Part shown: piece after piece, positions 1-7,538 of the stretch
How the letters are laid out: every line of letters begins with the position of its first letter
Position numbering within the stretch: position 1 is the stretch's first letter
NCBI GenBank assembly: GCA_965662365.1
Contig: CBFIHR010000076.1
Location: 1 to 21,504, forward strand
Reading direction: 5' to 3'
From: CAWVWD01 sp965662365
Lineage (GTDB): Bacteria > Bacteroidota > Bacteroidia > Chitinophagales > Saprospiraceae
DNA: 21,504 nucleotides
Translations under genes and position numbers: made by a program
The notes under the pieces: model-generated
Seen by the model: the letters and a program-made list of their open reading frames with translations, nothing else
Told to the model about the DNA's origin: nothing
Database searches by the model: none

Positions 1-292
1 AAAAACAGGAGGAAATCCTACAAAAACAGGAGAAACGCCTACAAAAACAGGAGGAATCCTACAAAAACAGGAGAAACGCCTACAAAAACAGGAGGAAATC
101 CTACAAAAACAGGAGGAATCCTACAAAAACAGGAGGAACGCCTACAAAAACAAGAGGAAGCCTACAAAAACAAGAGGGAATCCTACAAAAACAAGAGGGA
201 ATCCTACAAAAACAGGAGGAACGCCTACAAAAACAGGAGGAAATCCTACAAAAACAGGAGGAACGCCTACAAAAACAGAAGGAATTCCATCC
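1..292. repeat. Tandem array of 20/21-bp units with short palindromes
   Basis: About 14 head-to-tail units fill this stretch, and the first begins at the window edge, so the array probably continues to the left. Each unit starts AAAAACAGGAGG (or AAAAACAAGAGG) and ends in TCCTAC or GCCTAC. Units start at 1, 22, 43, 63, 84, 105, 125, 146, 166, 187, 208, 229, 250 and 271; ten are 21 bp, three are 20 bp, and the last is degenerate. The centre of each unit is an imperfect palindrome of the form AGG(A)...(T)CCT. Variants recur in mixed order (ends AAATCCT, AACGCCT, AATCCT), as expected for unequal exchange inside a minisatellite. There are no unique spacers, so this is not CRISPR. No gene is seen here. 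Confidence 0.93.
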
Positions 293-298
293 AAAAAA

Positions 299-434
299 GT
301 CCCAAAGGGACGACACACGATAAGATAGGATGAAGTCCTATCAGACACGACATATCACAGACACGATACATACTAAGACAGGACGAAGTCCTATCACAGA
401 CACGACACATAATAAAACAGGACGAAGTCCTATC
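299..434. repeat. Second hairpin-repeat family ahead of hsdR
   Basis: Downstream of the 21-bp array the sequence changes to about three imperfect copies of a roughly 38-bp module. Each copy pairs a CAGACACGACACAT-like part with a hairpin. Hairpins lie at 324-342 (GATAGGA/TCCTATC, perfect 7-bp stem), 377-395 (AGGAC-GAA-GTCCT core, one mismatch further out) and 416-434 (same core). A further small perfect hairpin, GTCCC-AAA-GGGAC, lies at 299-311. The stretch ends about 45 bp before the hsdR start. No Bacteroidota -7 element is obvious between the repeats and hsdR. Confidence 0.8.
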
Positions 435-478
435 AGTAGGAAAAAGTACTATCTCCCATCCATCAAAAATGAAGCACC

Positions 479-2899
479 ATGAATGAAACACAAACAAGAT
501 TAGATTACATAGACCCTGCCCTCAAAGCCGCAGGTTGGGGAACAGTAGAAGGCAGCCGCATTCGAGTAGAATTTCCGATTACGAAAGGTCGGATTATTGG
601 TAAAAACCGTCGTAAAAAATCACTGTTTGCGGATTATGTATTAGAATACAAAAACCGCAGACTTGCTGTTATTGAGGCGAAAGCACTCGACAAGTACTAC
701 ACCGAAGGCGTCGGACAAGCGAAAGATTATGCCCGCCGTTTAAACATTCGCTATGCGTATGCGACAAATGGCGAAAAAATCTACGGTATCGACATAGAGG
801 AAGGCACAGAAGGCGATGTCACTCGTTATCCTACGCCTGATGAACTATGGGCAATGTCTTACCCAAAACCGATTGAACCGTATAAGGTAGAAATCGAAGA
901 TTGGAAAAAGCGATTTGATGCCGTGCCGTTTGAAGACCGAGGCGGTACGTGGCAACCTCGCTACTATCAACGCAATGCGATTTATAAAACGCTGTATGCA
1001 ATAGCCGAAAAGAAAGACCGCTTGCTCTTGACTATGGCAACAGGCACCGGAAAAACGGCAACAGCTTTTCAAATCTGTTGGAAACTTTTTAATGCCAAGT
1101 GGAACTTGCAGCGAGACGGTAAAAGAAGTCCCCGTATTTTGTTTTTGGCTGACCGCAATATTTTAGCGGACCAAGCTTTTAACTCCTTTGGTGCATTTGA
1201 GGAAGAGGCTTTGGTTCGTATTCGTCCATCTGAAATCCGCAAAAAAGGGCGAGTACCAAAAAATGGCAGCATCTTTTTTACGATTTTTCAATCATTCATG
1301 ACGGCTTCTCAAAACAATGAGCAGGAAACGGAAGATAACGAGAAAAAGGAACTGAATCCAGAGGATTTTAACTTTGGACAGTATGCGCCTGATTTTTTTG
1401 ACTTTATCATTATTGACGAGTGTCACCGAGGCGGAGCAAATGATGAAAGTTCGTGGCGTAGAATTATGGAGTATTTTTCTCCTGCGGTACAGTTAGGACT
1501 CACCGCAACGCCGAAGCGTGATGTGAATGTCGATACCTACGAGTATTTTGGTGAACCGATTTATACGTATGCGTTAAAAGATGGTATCGAAGATGGTTTC
1601 CTTGCTCCGTTTCGGGTCAAACAAATTCAAACCAACTACGATGAATACACATTGACAGCAGATGATGTAATAGAAGAGGGCGAAGCGGAAGTTGGCGACA
1701 GTTTTACCTATAGAGATTATGGTCGAAAAATTATCATCAAGCAAGTCGAAGAATTTCGAGTACAGTACCTGCTGGACATCATGAATCAAAACCAAAAAAC
1801 CTTGGTTTTTTGTGCAACGCAAGTTCATGCGGCGTATATTCGAGATTTGATTAATCAAAAAGCAAATAGTAAAAATCCAAATTACTGCTGCCGAGTCACC
1901 GCCAACGACGGTAAAGCAGGAGAAAAATACTTGAACTTTTTTCAAGATAATGAAAAGACCATTCCAACGGTCTTGACGACTTCACAAAAGCTAAGCACCG
2001 GCGTCGATGCCCCCGAAATTCGGAATATTGTGTTGTTGCGTCCGGTGGATAGTATGGTGGAATTTAAACAAATCGTAGGACGAGGTACACGATTATTTAA
2101 TGATGCAGAAAAGGCCTATTTTACGATATTTGATTTTGTAAAAGCACATCAACACTTCAAAGACTCCGAATGGGATGGAGAGCCTGAGCCTCCTGAGCCG
2201 CCAACGGTTTATACGCCTCGACCTGAAACTGGTGGCATAGAAGATCCTCCGATTGACTACACTTGTCAAGTTTGCAACAATGACCCTTGTGTTTGTGAGA
2301 AAGCACCTCGCAGAATGGTCACGGTTCAGTTATCTAAAAATAAAACACGAGAAATAGATGCGACCGTCAAAACGACCTTCTGGGGAACAAATGGAGCGCA
2401 AATTACGCAAGAGGAGTTTATGCAGCAGTTATACGGTGATTTGCCGAGTTTATTTAAAGACGAAGAAGAGTTGAGGAAGTTGTGGAGTTTGCCCGATACT
2501 CGTAGAAGGCTTTTACAAGAACTTTCAGAAAAAGGCTACACCGAAGACCAACTCAATGAATTGACCAAATTGATACATGGTGAAAATAGCGATTTGTATG
2601 ACGTATTGAGTTTTATTGCTTATCACAAAAACTTAGTACCGAGACTGACAAGAGCCGAAAAAGCCAAGGTCTTCTTAATGAATTACAATGCTCAACAACA
2701 AGCATTTTTGAATTTCGTCTTGGAGCAATATGTGCGAGATGGCGTAAGTGAGTTAGACGATAAAGAGAAGCTGGGCAAGTTATTGGAGTTAAAATATCAT
2801 GCTCTTGCTGATGCTAAACGAGAACTGGGCAGCATTAAGGAAATACGAAATGTATTTATTGGTTTTCAACAATATTTGTATAGTGATAAGGTGGGGTAA
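479..2899 (+). CDS. hsdR: Type I restriction enzyme R subunit (HsdR, EcoEI/EcoAI-like)
   Basis: An 806-residue motor and nuclease subunit of a type I restriction-modification complex. HsdR joins HsdM/HsdS, translocates DNA using ATP and cuts away from the recognition site. Visible in the sequence: an N-terminal PD-(D/E)xK nuclease with D52 and E66-A-K68, followed by a QAKDY motif at 80-84; Walker A ATGTGKT at 187-193; motif Ia LFLADRN at 221-227; the DECH box at 313-316; LTATPKR at 341-347; motif VI QIVGRGTRL at 531-539; then a proline-rich linker and a helical C-terminal domain. A Cys cluster (C596, C599, C604, C606) sits in the linker. Length matches the EcoAI-type subfamily. The start is the first ATG in the long frame; an ATG at 469 is in another frame and stops after five codons. 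hsdM and hsdS are not in view. Confidence 0.95.
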   Translation: MNETQTRLDYIDPALKAAGWGTVEGSRIRVEFPITKGRIIGKNRRKKSLFADYVLEYKNRRLAVIEAKALDKYYTEGVGQAKDYARRLNIRYAYATNGEKIYGIDIEEGTEGDVTRYPTPDELWAMSYPKPIEPYKVEIEDWKKRFDAVPFEDRGGTWQPRYYQRNAIYKTLYAIAEKKDRLLLTMATGTGKTATAFQICWKLFNAKWNLQRDGKRSPRILFLADRNILADQAFNSFGAFEEEALVRIRPSEIRKKGRVPKNGSIFFTIFQSFMTASQNNEQETEDNEKKELNPEDFNFGQYAPDFFDFIIIDECHRGGANDESSWRRIMEYFSPAVQLGLTATPKRDVNVDTYEYFGEPIYTYALKDGIEDGFLAPFRVKQIQTNYDEYTLTADDVIEEGEAEVGDSFTYRDYGRKIIIKQVEEFRVQYLLDIMNQNQKTLVFCATQVHAAYIRDLINQKANSKNPNYCCRVTANDGKAGEKYLNFFQDNEKTIPTVLTTSQKLSTGVDAPEIRNIVLLRPVDSMVEFKQIVGRGTRLFNDAEKAYFTIFDFVKAHQHFKDSEWDGEPEPPEPPTVYTPRPETGGIEDPPIDYTCQVCNNDPCVCEKAPRRMVTVQLSKNKTREIDATVKTTFWGTNGAQITQEEFMQQLYGDLPSLFKDEEELRKLWSLPDTRRRLLQELSEKGYTEDQLNELTKLIHGENSDLYDVLSFIAYHKNLVPRLTRAEKAKVFLMNYNAQQQAFLNFVLEQYVRDGVSELDDKEKLGKLLELKYHALADAKRELGSIKEIRNVFIGFQQYLYSDKVG

Positions 2900-2910
2900 G
2901 TTCTAATTTT

Positions 2911-2944
2911 AAGGTAAGAGGCATTTTAAAATGCCTCTTACCTT
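2911..2944. terminator. Bidirectional terminator between hsdR and receptor gene
   Basis: Perfect inverted repeat with two adjoining 17-bp arms, AAGGTAAGAGGCATTTT and its exact complement. The AT-rich centre gives an A/T tract on the 3' side in both directions. It starts 11 bp after the hsdR stop and ends 7 bp before the stop codon of the convergent receptor gene, the expected place for a shared terminator. Confidence 0.8.
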
Positions 2945-2951
2945 GCTCCTT

Positions 2952-5342
2952 TTAAAATTCGATAATCAACCCAATTGTCGGCAACGCCTGACCATTCAAA
3001 CTGACTAAATTCTTCGTATCATAACGTTGTTGTGTGAACGGATCTCTTGGATTTAAAATAATCGGATTGTCTGCCGCATCACGTCTTAGCACTTGCGTTT
3101 GCTCTTCTGATTGGAAATTGTACGCATTTTGTACATCGAAATAAGCGTTCAAACTCCATTTATCAAAAAACCATTTTTTGTCGATACGAATATCTAAGGC
3201 ATGGAAGTTTGAACCTCTTAGCGTATTTAATAAATCGTAATTTGGTAAGGCACGACCGTTGACATTCCAAAGTGGAATTAAGTTCGCATTCGGGTCGTCT
3301 GGCGTTTCGGGCAATGCGGACTGAAAACGCCATCTTGCTCCGATTTCCCAATTGCCTTTAAACTGTTTTCCTGCCGTCAAGGCGATAATGTGTCGGCTGT
3401 CCCAAGAAGACGGAACAAAGTCTCCATTTTTATCTTCAAACTCACTAATGCCTAAAGTATAAGACGCAATTCCGTAAAATCCTTTGTAGAATTTTTGTTG
3501 AAATAAGGCCTCAATGCCGTAGGTTCTACCTTCTTTATTGGAGATCGCAGGTGAGTTTCCGATAGCTCCGAAGTCGCCTCCGATGTTGGCAATATTGATG
3601 CTATCTTGTAATAAGAATGGATAATTATCATACAATTTATAAAACCCTTCTAACGTGAATTTTGAATTAGCTTTTGTGTTAATTTCGATACCGCCCACTA
3701 AGTGAAACGCCTGAATATAATCGACTCTATCTTGATTGACTAAAATCTCTTCTTCTTCGTAACCTAAGATTGTGTAAGCCGGTAATTGATAATATAAGCC
3801 TGTATTGAAGTTCAAAATAAACTGCTCATTGATGGCATAAGCAGCAGAAAAACGGGGCGAAAATTGCTTTAATGGATTTTTCATTTCATCATTAAAATCA
3901 TTACCGTCCCCTCGGATTCCTAAGGATAAAATCAATCTTTCGTCCAGGTACTTTTTACTAATTTGACCAAAGAAACCGTATTTATTCATATTGAACTCGC
4001 TGTCAATGTTCAATGTAAATAACTGACCATTTGGTAAAGAAATTTGTTGAAACGTTTGATTATTATATTTCGCAAATTCGTAATTGATACCATAATTGAT
4101 TTTATAACCATTGATACGTAGCGTATTTTCAATTCTTAATTTATTCTCAATTTCTTGCGAAACGTAGTTTTGAATTAAATTATCAGGATTTGAATCATCG
4201 TTATTAAAATATTTATACGATTCATTATTCAACATTGAGCGACTGGCCACGAATGTCCAATAGCCATTATCCTGATAACGCTTATAAACGATTCCGTTGG
4301 TATAATTCCATTGAAATTGCTCGGGTAAGTTAGCCAAAAGAAACTGCTGTGATTCCGTTTCGTTCGCTTCTAAGTTTAAAACAGAACGGTCAATTGCTCC
4401 TAAACCAATAAAGGTAAATTCGTTTTTGTTATCTGGTTTATATTTTACTTTTGTTTGAAAATCCCAGTAAGATGGTAAAAATGGTAAATCCAACAAGCCA
4501 AACAAAAACTGTAAATAAGAACGACGTGCCGACACTAAAAATGTCGTTTTATCGCCAATCGGGCCTTCGAGTGTCAATGCCAAGTCACTTGCACCGACTG
4601 TTCCACGAAAACCAAGTCTATCATCACGACCATCTTTTTGTTTAAATTCAAAAACAGAACTCAACGCATTGCCACGATTTGCAGGAAAAGCACCACTAAA
4701 AAAGTCCACTTCCCGAATAAAATCCACGTTAATCATACCGTTCGGGCCACCAGATGCCCCTTGTGTCGCAAAGTGATTAATCACCGGTACTTCGACGCCA
4801 TCAAGATAAAAACGGTTTTCATTTGGGCCACCGCCACGAATCAATAAATCATTCCGAAAAGAAGCGGTCGTTGTCACACCTGGCAAGGATTGAATCACCC
4901 GAGAAATATCTCTATTTCCCCCAGGATTTCGCTGAATCTCTGCTACACCAACGGTTCGCAAGGATACAGGACTTTCCTCTGTTTTGTTAAACGGTGATGC
5001 TTTGACAACAACTTCCTCTAGCTGTTCGGCGTTCGCTTCCATCGCCACATCAATGACAGCCGGTTTTGAGTTCGTGACTTCGATTTCGTATTTGATGACA
5101 TCTTTATATCCTAAATAAGATATTTTCAAATTATAAGTACCTGGTTCTAAATCTGTAATTTGATAATTTCCATCTATATCAGAAGTCACCCCTGTCGCTG
5201 ACCCTTCGATAATCAAGTTGGCGAACATAATCGGTTCGTTGTTGATGGCTTCATATACTCGACCTTTGATGATTCCTGATTGCGCTTGAGTCGTGATTAC
5301 AAAAAGTAAACTCACCAAAATCGTCGTAATAAGTTGTTTCAT
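2952..5342 (-). CDS. TonB-dependent outer-membrane receptor
   Basis: A 796-residue receptor for active uptake of a ligand across the outer membrane, powered by TonB-ExbBD. The N-terminus has a signal peptide ending near TTQAQ. A carboxypeptidase-regulatory-like Ig domain follows (about residues 25-110, with GRVYEA...NLIIEG...DIDGNYQI). The plug domain (about 115-235) contains SLPGVTTTASFRNDLLIRGG and FYLDGVEV. The rest is a beta-barrel ending in IGLIIEF with a terminal Phe, as in outer-membrane barrels. The frame can be opened at a GTG at 5348, but an AAGGAG site (5348-5353) overlaps that GTG and lies 5 nt before the ATG at 5342, so ATG is preferred. No SusD partner is adjacent, so the substrate cannot be called. 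The next gene upstream, a MarR regulator, is divergent. Confidence 0.93.
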   Translation of the reverse strand: MKQLITTILVSLLFVITTQAQSGIIKGRVYEAINNEPIMFANLIIEGSATGVTSDIDGNYQITDLEPGTYNLKISYLGYKDVIKYEIEVTNSKPAVIDVAMEANAEQLEEVVVKASPFNKTEESPVSLRTVGVAEIQRNPGGNRDISRVIQSLPGVTTTASFRNDLLIRGGGPNENRFYLDGVEVPVINHFATQGASGGPNGMINVDFIREVDFFSGAFPANRGNALSSVFEFKQKDGRDDRLGFRGTVGASDLALTLEGPIGDKTTFLVSARRSYLQFLFGLLDLPFLPSYWDFQTKVKYKPDNKNEFTFIGLGAIDRSVLNLEANETESQQFLLANLPEQFQWNYTNGIVYKRYQDNGYWTFVASRSMLNNESYKYFNNDDSNPDNLIQNYVSQEIENKLRIENTLRINGYKINYGINYEFAKYNNQTFQQISLPNGQLFTLNIDSEFNMNKYGFFGQISKKYLDERLILSLGIRGDGNDFNDEMKNPLKQFSPRFSAAYAINEQFILNFNTGLYYQLPAYTILGYEEEEILVNQDRVDYIQAFHLVGGIEINTKANSKFTLEGFYKLYDNYPFLLQDSINIANIGGDFGAIGNSPAISNKEGRTYGIEALFQQKFYKGFYGIASYTLGISEFEDKNGDFVPSSWDSRHIIALTAGKQFKGNWEIGARWRFQSALPETPDDPNANLIPLWNVNGRALPNYDLLNTLRGSNFHALDIRIDKKWFFDKWSLNAYFDVQNAYNFQSEEQTQVLRRDAADNPIILNPRDPFTQQRYDTKNLVSLNGQALPTIGLIIEF

Positions 5343-5347
5343 TTTCA

Positions 5348-5353
5348 CTCCTT
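5348..5353 (-). promoter_or_regulatory. Shine-Dalgarno site deciding the receptor start
   Basis: On the minus strand AAGGAG lies 5 nt before the ATG at 5342 and overlaps the in-frame GTG at 5348. The spacing supports ATG as the start. Such a clear site is unusual among the genes in this window. Confidence 0.6.
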
Positions 5354-5505
5354 AAATTAGTTTGAACAAAAAGTTATTAATGGTATTAGTTGGTCTTTAA
5401 AATCGTTTTAATTGGCGTTTTAACATGAATCATGAACAATTGTTTTACAAAAACATTATAAGAATCAATTTTTATTACTTTTTTGTAATAAAGTGGTTTT
5501 TGAAT

Positions 5506-5621
5506 CTATCCCCTGCCCTGCCCTTAAAAAGGAAGGGAGCCAGACGGTTGCACTAAAAAGTTTAAAAATCCGAGTATAATCGTTTGACTCCCCTCTCTTT
5601 CAAGACAGGGGCTGGGGTGAG
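5506..5621. repeat. MITE/REP-like imperfect inverted repeat
   Basis: Two 41-nt arms, 5506-5546 and the complement of 5581-5621, align without gaps at about 28 of 41 positions. They enclose a 34-bp AT-rich centre. The arms are C-rich and G-rich (CCCCTGCCC against GGGGCTGGGG) and stand out from the AT-rich surroundings. The right arm also folds on its own (CCCCT.TCTT against AAGA.AGGGG). This looks like a worn mobile or REP-type element lying between divergent genes. There is no coding capacity and no confirmed target duplication. Confidence 0.55.
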
Positions 5622-5636
5622 TTAAAATTCAAAAAA

Positions 5637-6290
5637 ATGACAAAATTCGACTTAGCAAAATCAATGTTTTCATTGATTGAAGCGTATGAAAAGGCGGGAA
5701 ATAAAACGATGACGACGGAAGCATTCTTACTTTGGTTAAACGGGAATGCGATTGATGCAGGAAAAACGGCAGCTGCGAACTTGAATAAGGCAGAATCCAA
5801 TGCGTTTTCGGAATGGCGGATTAGTTATTTTGTTTGGTTGATGAGCAAATATGCTAAGACTTACGTCAAAAAGGCTTTGCAAAATTCGCCGTTAATCGGT
5901 TTGGACGATTTTGGCTTTTTGATTTCGCTTTGTTATGAAGGCAGCAAGACAAAAACAGAATTAATTCAACAAAATATCATGGAAGTGTCGTCAGGAATGG
6001 AGATTATTAAACGATTGGAAAAGAAAAAGTTAATCAAATCTTTTCGTGATGAAAAGGATAAACGGGCGATTCGGCTCGCTGCTACGCTGAAAGGTCAAAC
6101 TGTTTTGGCGGAAGCCATGAAAGAAATGTACAAAGCCTCGAATATCATCGCTGGCGACTTGAACGATAACGAACGGGTACAACTTTTGTCGATTTTAAAT
6201 AAATTACACCTTTTTCACAATCCGATTTTTTTGAAGGAAGCCAAGACTGATTTAGTAGAAATTCAGGAGAAGTATTTGGTGGAAAGTTAG
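5637..6290 (+). CDS. MarR-family transcriptional regulator
   Basis: A 217-residue cytoplasmic DNA-binding protein, longer than the usual 140-160 residues because of an N-terminal helical extension of about 60 residues. The winged helix-turn-helix lies at about residues 85-165: GLDDFGFLISLCYEG, then SKTKTELIQQNIMEVSSGMEIIKRLEKKKLI as the recognition region, then the wing DEKDKRAIRLAATLKGQ, which matches the MarR wing pattern D-x-x-D-x-R. A C-terminal dimerisation helix follows. It is divergent from the receptor and 67 bp upstream of an outer-membrane protein gene on the same strand, so either could be a target; that is inference. The ligand is unknown. Confidence 0.85.
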   Translation: MTKFDLAKSMFSLIEAYEKAGNKTMTTEAFLLWLNGNAIDAGKTAAANLNKAESNAFSEWRISYFVWLMSKYAKTYVKKALQNSPLIGLDDFGFLISLCYEGSKTKTELIQQNIMEVSSGMEIIKRLEKKKLIKSFRDEKDKRAIRLAATLKGQTVLAEAMKEMYKASNIIAGDLNDNERVQLLSILNKLHLFHNPIFLKEAKTDLVEIQEKYLVES

Positions 6291-6357
6291 TATTCAGCGA
6301 AAGCAAAAAACGATTTTATAACGTTATCTAACATTATTCACCTCTAAAAAAACAACC

Positions 6358-7200
6358 ATGAAACCAATTTTATGTATTACATTCTTTTTTATTACGCTTT
6401 CTTTATCCGCTCAAGATTTCTACATCAATCTACAAACTGGTTACGGTTTTGCGACGGAAGCTGGACAGGCGAATTACACAGATATTGAGTTTGTGGACAA
6501 TGTAGAAGTACAAGAAATTGTTGCAGGAGGTTTTGGGGAAGGTATTTACTTTAGAGGGAATTTAGGATATCAACATAGTGAATTTATAGCCGTCGAATTT
6601 GGTCTTAACTATTTGTTAGGTCGTACTATAACAACAGAAGAGAAAAGACAAGAACATGGACCTGGTGGAGCTTTATTTATAGCATCAACAACCTCTCGAA
6701 ATCTAAATGCTCTAATCTTTACGCCTCAATTAGTTGTATTGATTCCAACTACTTCCACTGTAAAACCTTACATCAAAACTGGATTGGCTTTCGGTACATT
6801 TATGAAAGCAAAGTTTGAAGAAGCGTATAATACTGACAACAATATGTTTATACAAATTGATAGAAATACAGAAAATAGTTTTGATGGCGGAACGCCTTTG
6901 GGGTTTATCATGGCTTTAGGTGCAAAATCAATGGTGAGTGAAACTGTCGCATTTACGATTGATTTTAATTTATTGAATATGACTTATCGACCTCATACTG
7001 GTACGGTCACTAAGTTTGAAGAAAATGGAAGCAACGAATTAGAAAATCTTACTATTCGTGAACGAGAAATTATTTTTAATAATAAAATTGAAAATAATAG
7101 TAGCGTGACACCTGATGAAAACGAACCGCTCAGAGCCTTGCCGATTAGTTTGCCGATGAGTAATGTCACTTTTAATATCGGCTTGCAGATTGATTTATAG
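6358..7200 (+). CDS. Outer-membrane beta-barrel protein
   Basis: A 280-residue predicted outer-membrane protein. The signal peptide (MKPILCITFFFITLSLSAQ) is followed by alternating amphipathic strands typical of small porin-like barrels: FYINLQTGYGFA at the start, GNLGYQHSEFIAVEFGLNYLLG, TPQLVVLIP, VKPYIKTGLAFG, VAFTIDFNLLNMTYRP, and the closing strand VTFNIGLQIDL. Length and pattern fit the OmpW/OMP_b-brl group widespread in Bacteroidota. A long polar, Asn/Glu-rich segment (about residues 220-260) before the last strand is probably an extracellular loop. It follows the MarR gene by 67 bp and may share its transcript. Substrate and role are unknown. Confidence 0.8.
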   Translation: MKPILCITFFFITLSLSAQDFYINLQTGYGFATEAGQANYTDIEFVDNVEVQEIVAGGFGEGIYFRGNLGYQHSEFIAVEFGLNYLLGRTITTEEKRQEHGPGGALFIASTTSRNLNALIFTPQLVVLIPTTSTVKPYIKTGLAFGTFMKAKFEEAYNTDNNMFIQIDRNTENSFDGGTPLGFIMALGAKSMVSETVAFTIDFNLLNMTYRPHTGTVTKFEENGSNELENLTIREREIIFNNKIENNSSVTPDENEPLRALPISLPMSNVTFNIGLQIDL

Positions 7201-7214
7201 ATCAATTTATAGAT

Positions 7215-7244
7215 TGCGAGTTTTCAGACAAAAGATGTATTTTT
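7215..7244 (+). repeat. 30-bp direct repeat, copy 1 (decayed promoter)
   Basis: This 30-bp segment (begins TGCGAGTTTTCAGAC, ends GATGTATTTTT) is identical to 7477-7506. Here the -7-like octamer reads TATTTTTT instead of TATTTTTG, so the promoter match is lost. It begins 15 bp after the stop of the beta-barrel gene. Confidence 0.85.
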
Positions 7245-7383
7245 TAAACGGCATAATTGATTTTAGTGGAAAAATGGTTGAAAACACGTTAAAAACAAAA
7301 CACTGTTTGAGCGAAGTTTTTCACGAGCGAGTTTGTTTTGTTTAGTGTCTTCAATCATCTTGGAGCGTTAAGAAATCAATCCA

Positions 7384-7420
7384 GCCTTGATTTTTTGTTT
7401 CTTTTGCATCAAGGCAAAAG
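7384..7420. other. Two overlapping, mutually exclusive hairpins
   Basis: GCCTTGAT (7384-7391) is the exact complement of ATCAAGGC (7408-7415). CTTTTGC (7401-7407) is the exact complement of GCAAAAG (7414-7420). The 3' arms share GC at 7414-7415, and the second stem starts inside the first loop, so only one can form fully at a time. It could be a terminator/antiterminator-like switch or simply a repeat element; there is no clear U-tract. Confidence 0.5.
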
Positions 7421-7476
7421 AAAACGTAAATTCGTTAAAAACCACCCGCCAAAAAATGCATATATATAACACTACC

Positions 7477-7507
7477 TGCGAGTTTTCAGACAAAAGATGT
7501 ATTTTTG
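7477..7507 (+). promoter_or_regulatory. dusB promoter within 30-bp direct repeat, copy 2
   Basis: TATTTTTG at 7500-7507 is a perfect match to the Bacteroidota -7 element TAnnTTTG, followed by CACAAC, which is typical just before a start site. It lies about 32 nt before the preferred dusB ATG. A -33 TTG at the expected spacing is not seen. Apart from its last base the octamer lies inside the second copy of the 30-bp repeat (7477-7506). Confidence 0.65.
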
Positions 7508-7538
7508 CACAACTTTTAAAAAAGCAAGGTTAAAAATC

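Larger units (their letters stand above)
5343..5636. other. Divergent intergenic region, receptor / marR
   Basis: About 290 bp between the divergent receptor and MarR genes. It holds the receptor ribosome site and the inverted-repeat element at 5506-5621. The stretch 5354-5505 is AT-rich; the nearest match to the Bacteroidota -7 element is TAACTTTT (7 of 8) on the minus strand near 5375, which I regard as weak. No gene was found. Confidence 0.5.
7201..7538. other. Repeat-rich intergenic region before dusB
   Basis: No gene is supported here; the short plus-strand frame through 7163-7345 overlaps the barrel gene and has no recognisable product. The region is bounded by the two copies of the 30-bp direct repeat. 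Between them lie an inverted repeat of AAACAAAACA (7293-7302) with TGTTTTGTTT (7334-7343) and the paired hairpins at 7384-7420. The text resembles repetitive intergenic DNA more than unique sequence. Confidence 0.55.

Noticed and set aside
1..292. CRISPR array
   Set aside because: Units are contiguous 20-21-bp variants of one sequence with no unique spacers between them, and no cas gene is present.
101..497. Minus-strand frames encoding repeated VFVGFPP-type heptads and repeated TSSC motifs
   Set aside because: They arise from translating the 21-bp and 38-bp repeats. The 20-bp units shift the frame between overlapping versions, and there is no promoter or other sign of coding.
1574..1945. 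Minus-strand 123-residue frame within hsdR
   Set aside because: It lies wholly antisense to the conserved helicase region and has no family features.
479..2899. A phage-defence island beyond restriction-modification
   Set aside because: Only hsdR is seen; none of the genes to its right is a recognised defence gene, and the partners on the left are outside the window.
5343..5348. GTG start of the TonB-dependent receptor
   Set aside because: It is overlapped by the AAGGAG site, which is correctly spaced for the ATG at 5342.
7163..7345. Short plus-strand frame after the beta-barrel gene
   Set aside because: It overlaps the barrel gene end, runs through direct-repeat and inverted-repeat DNA, and has no recognisable protein features.
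7497..7538. Upstream ATG start for dusB at 7497
   Set aside because: It overlaps the predicted -7 element and would add 14 residues absent from the usual Dus start; the ATG at 7539 begins right before the conserved domain.
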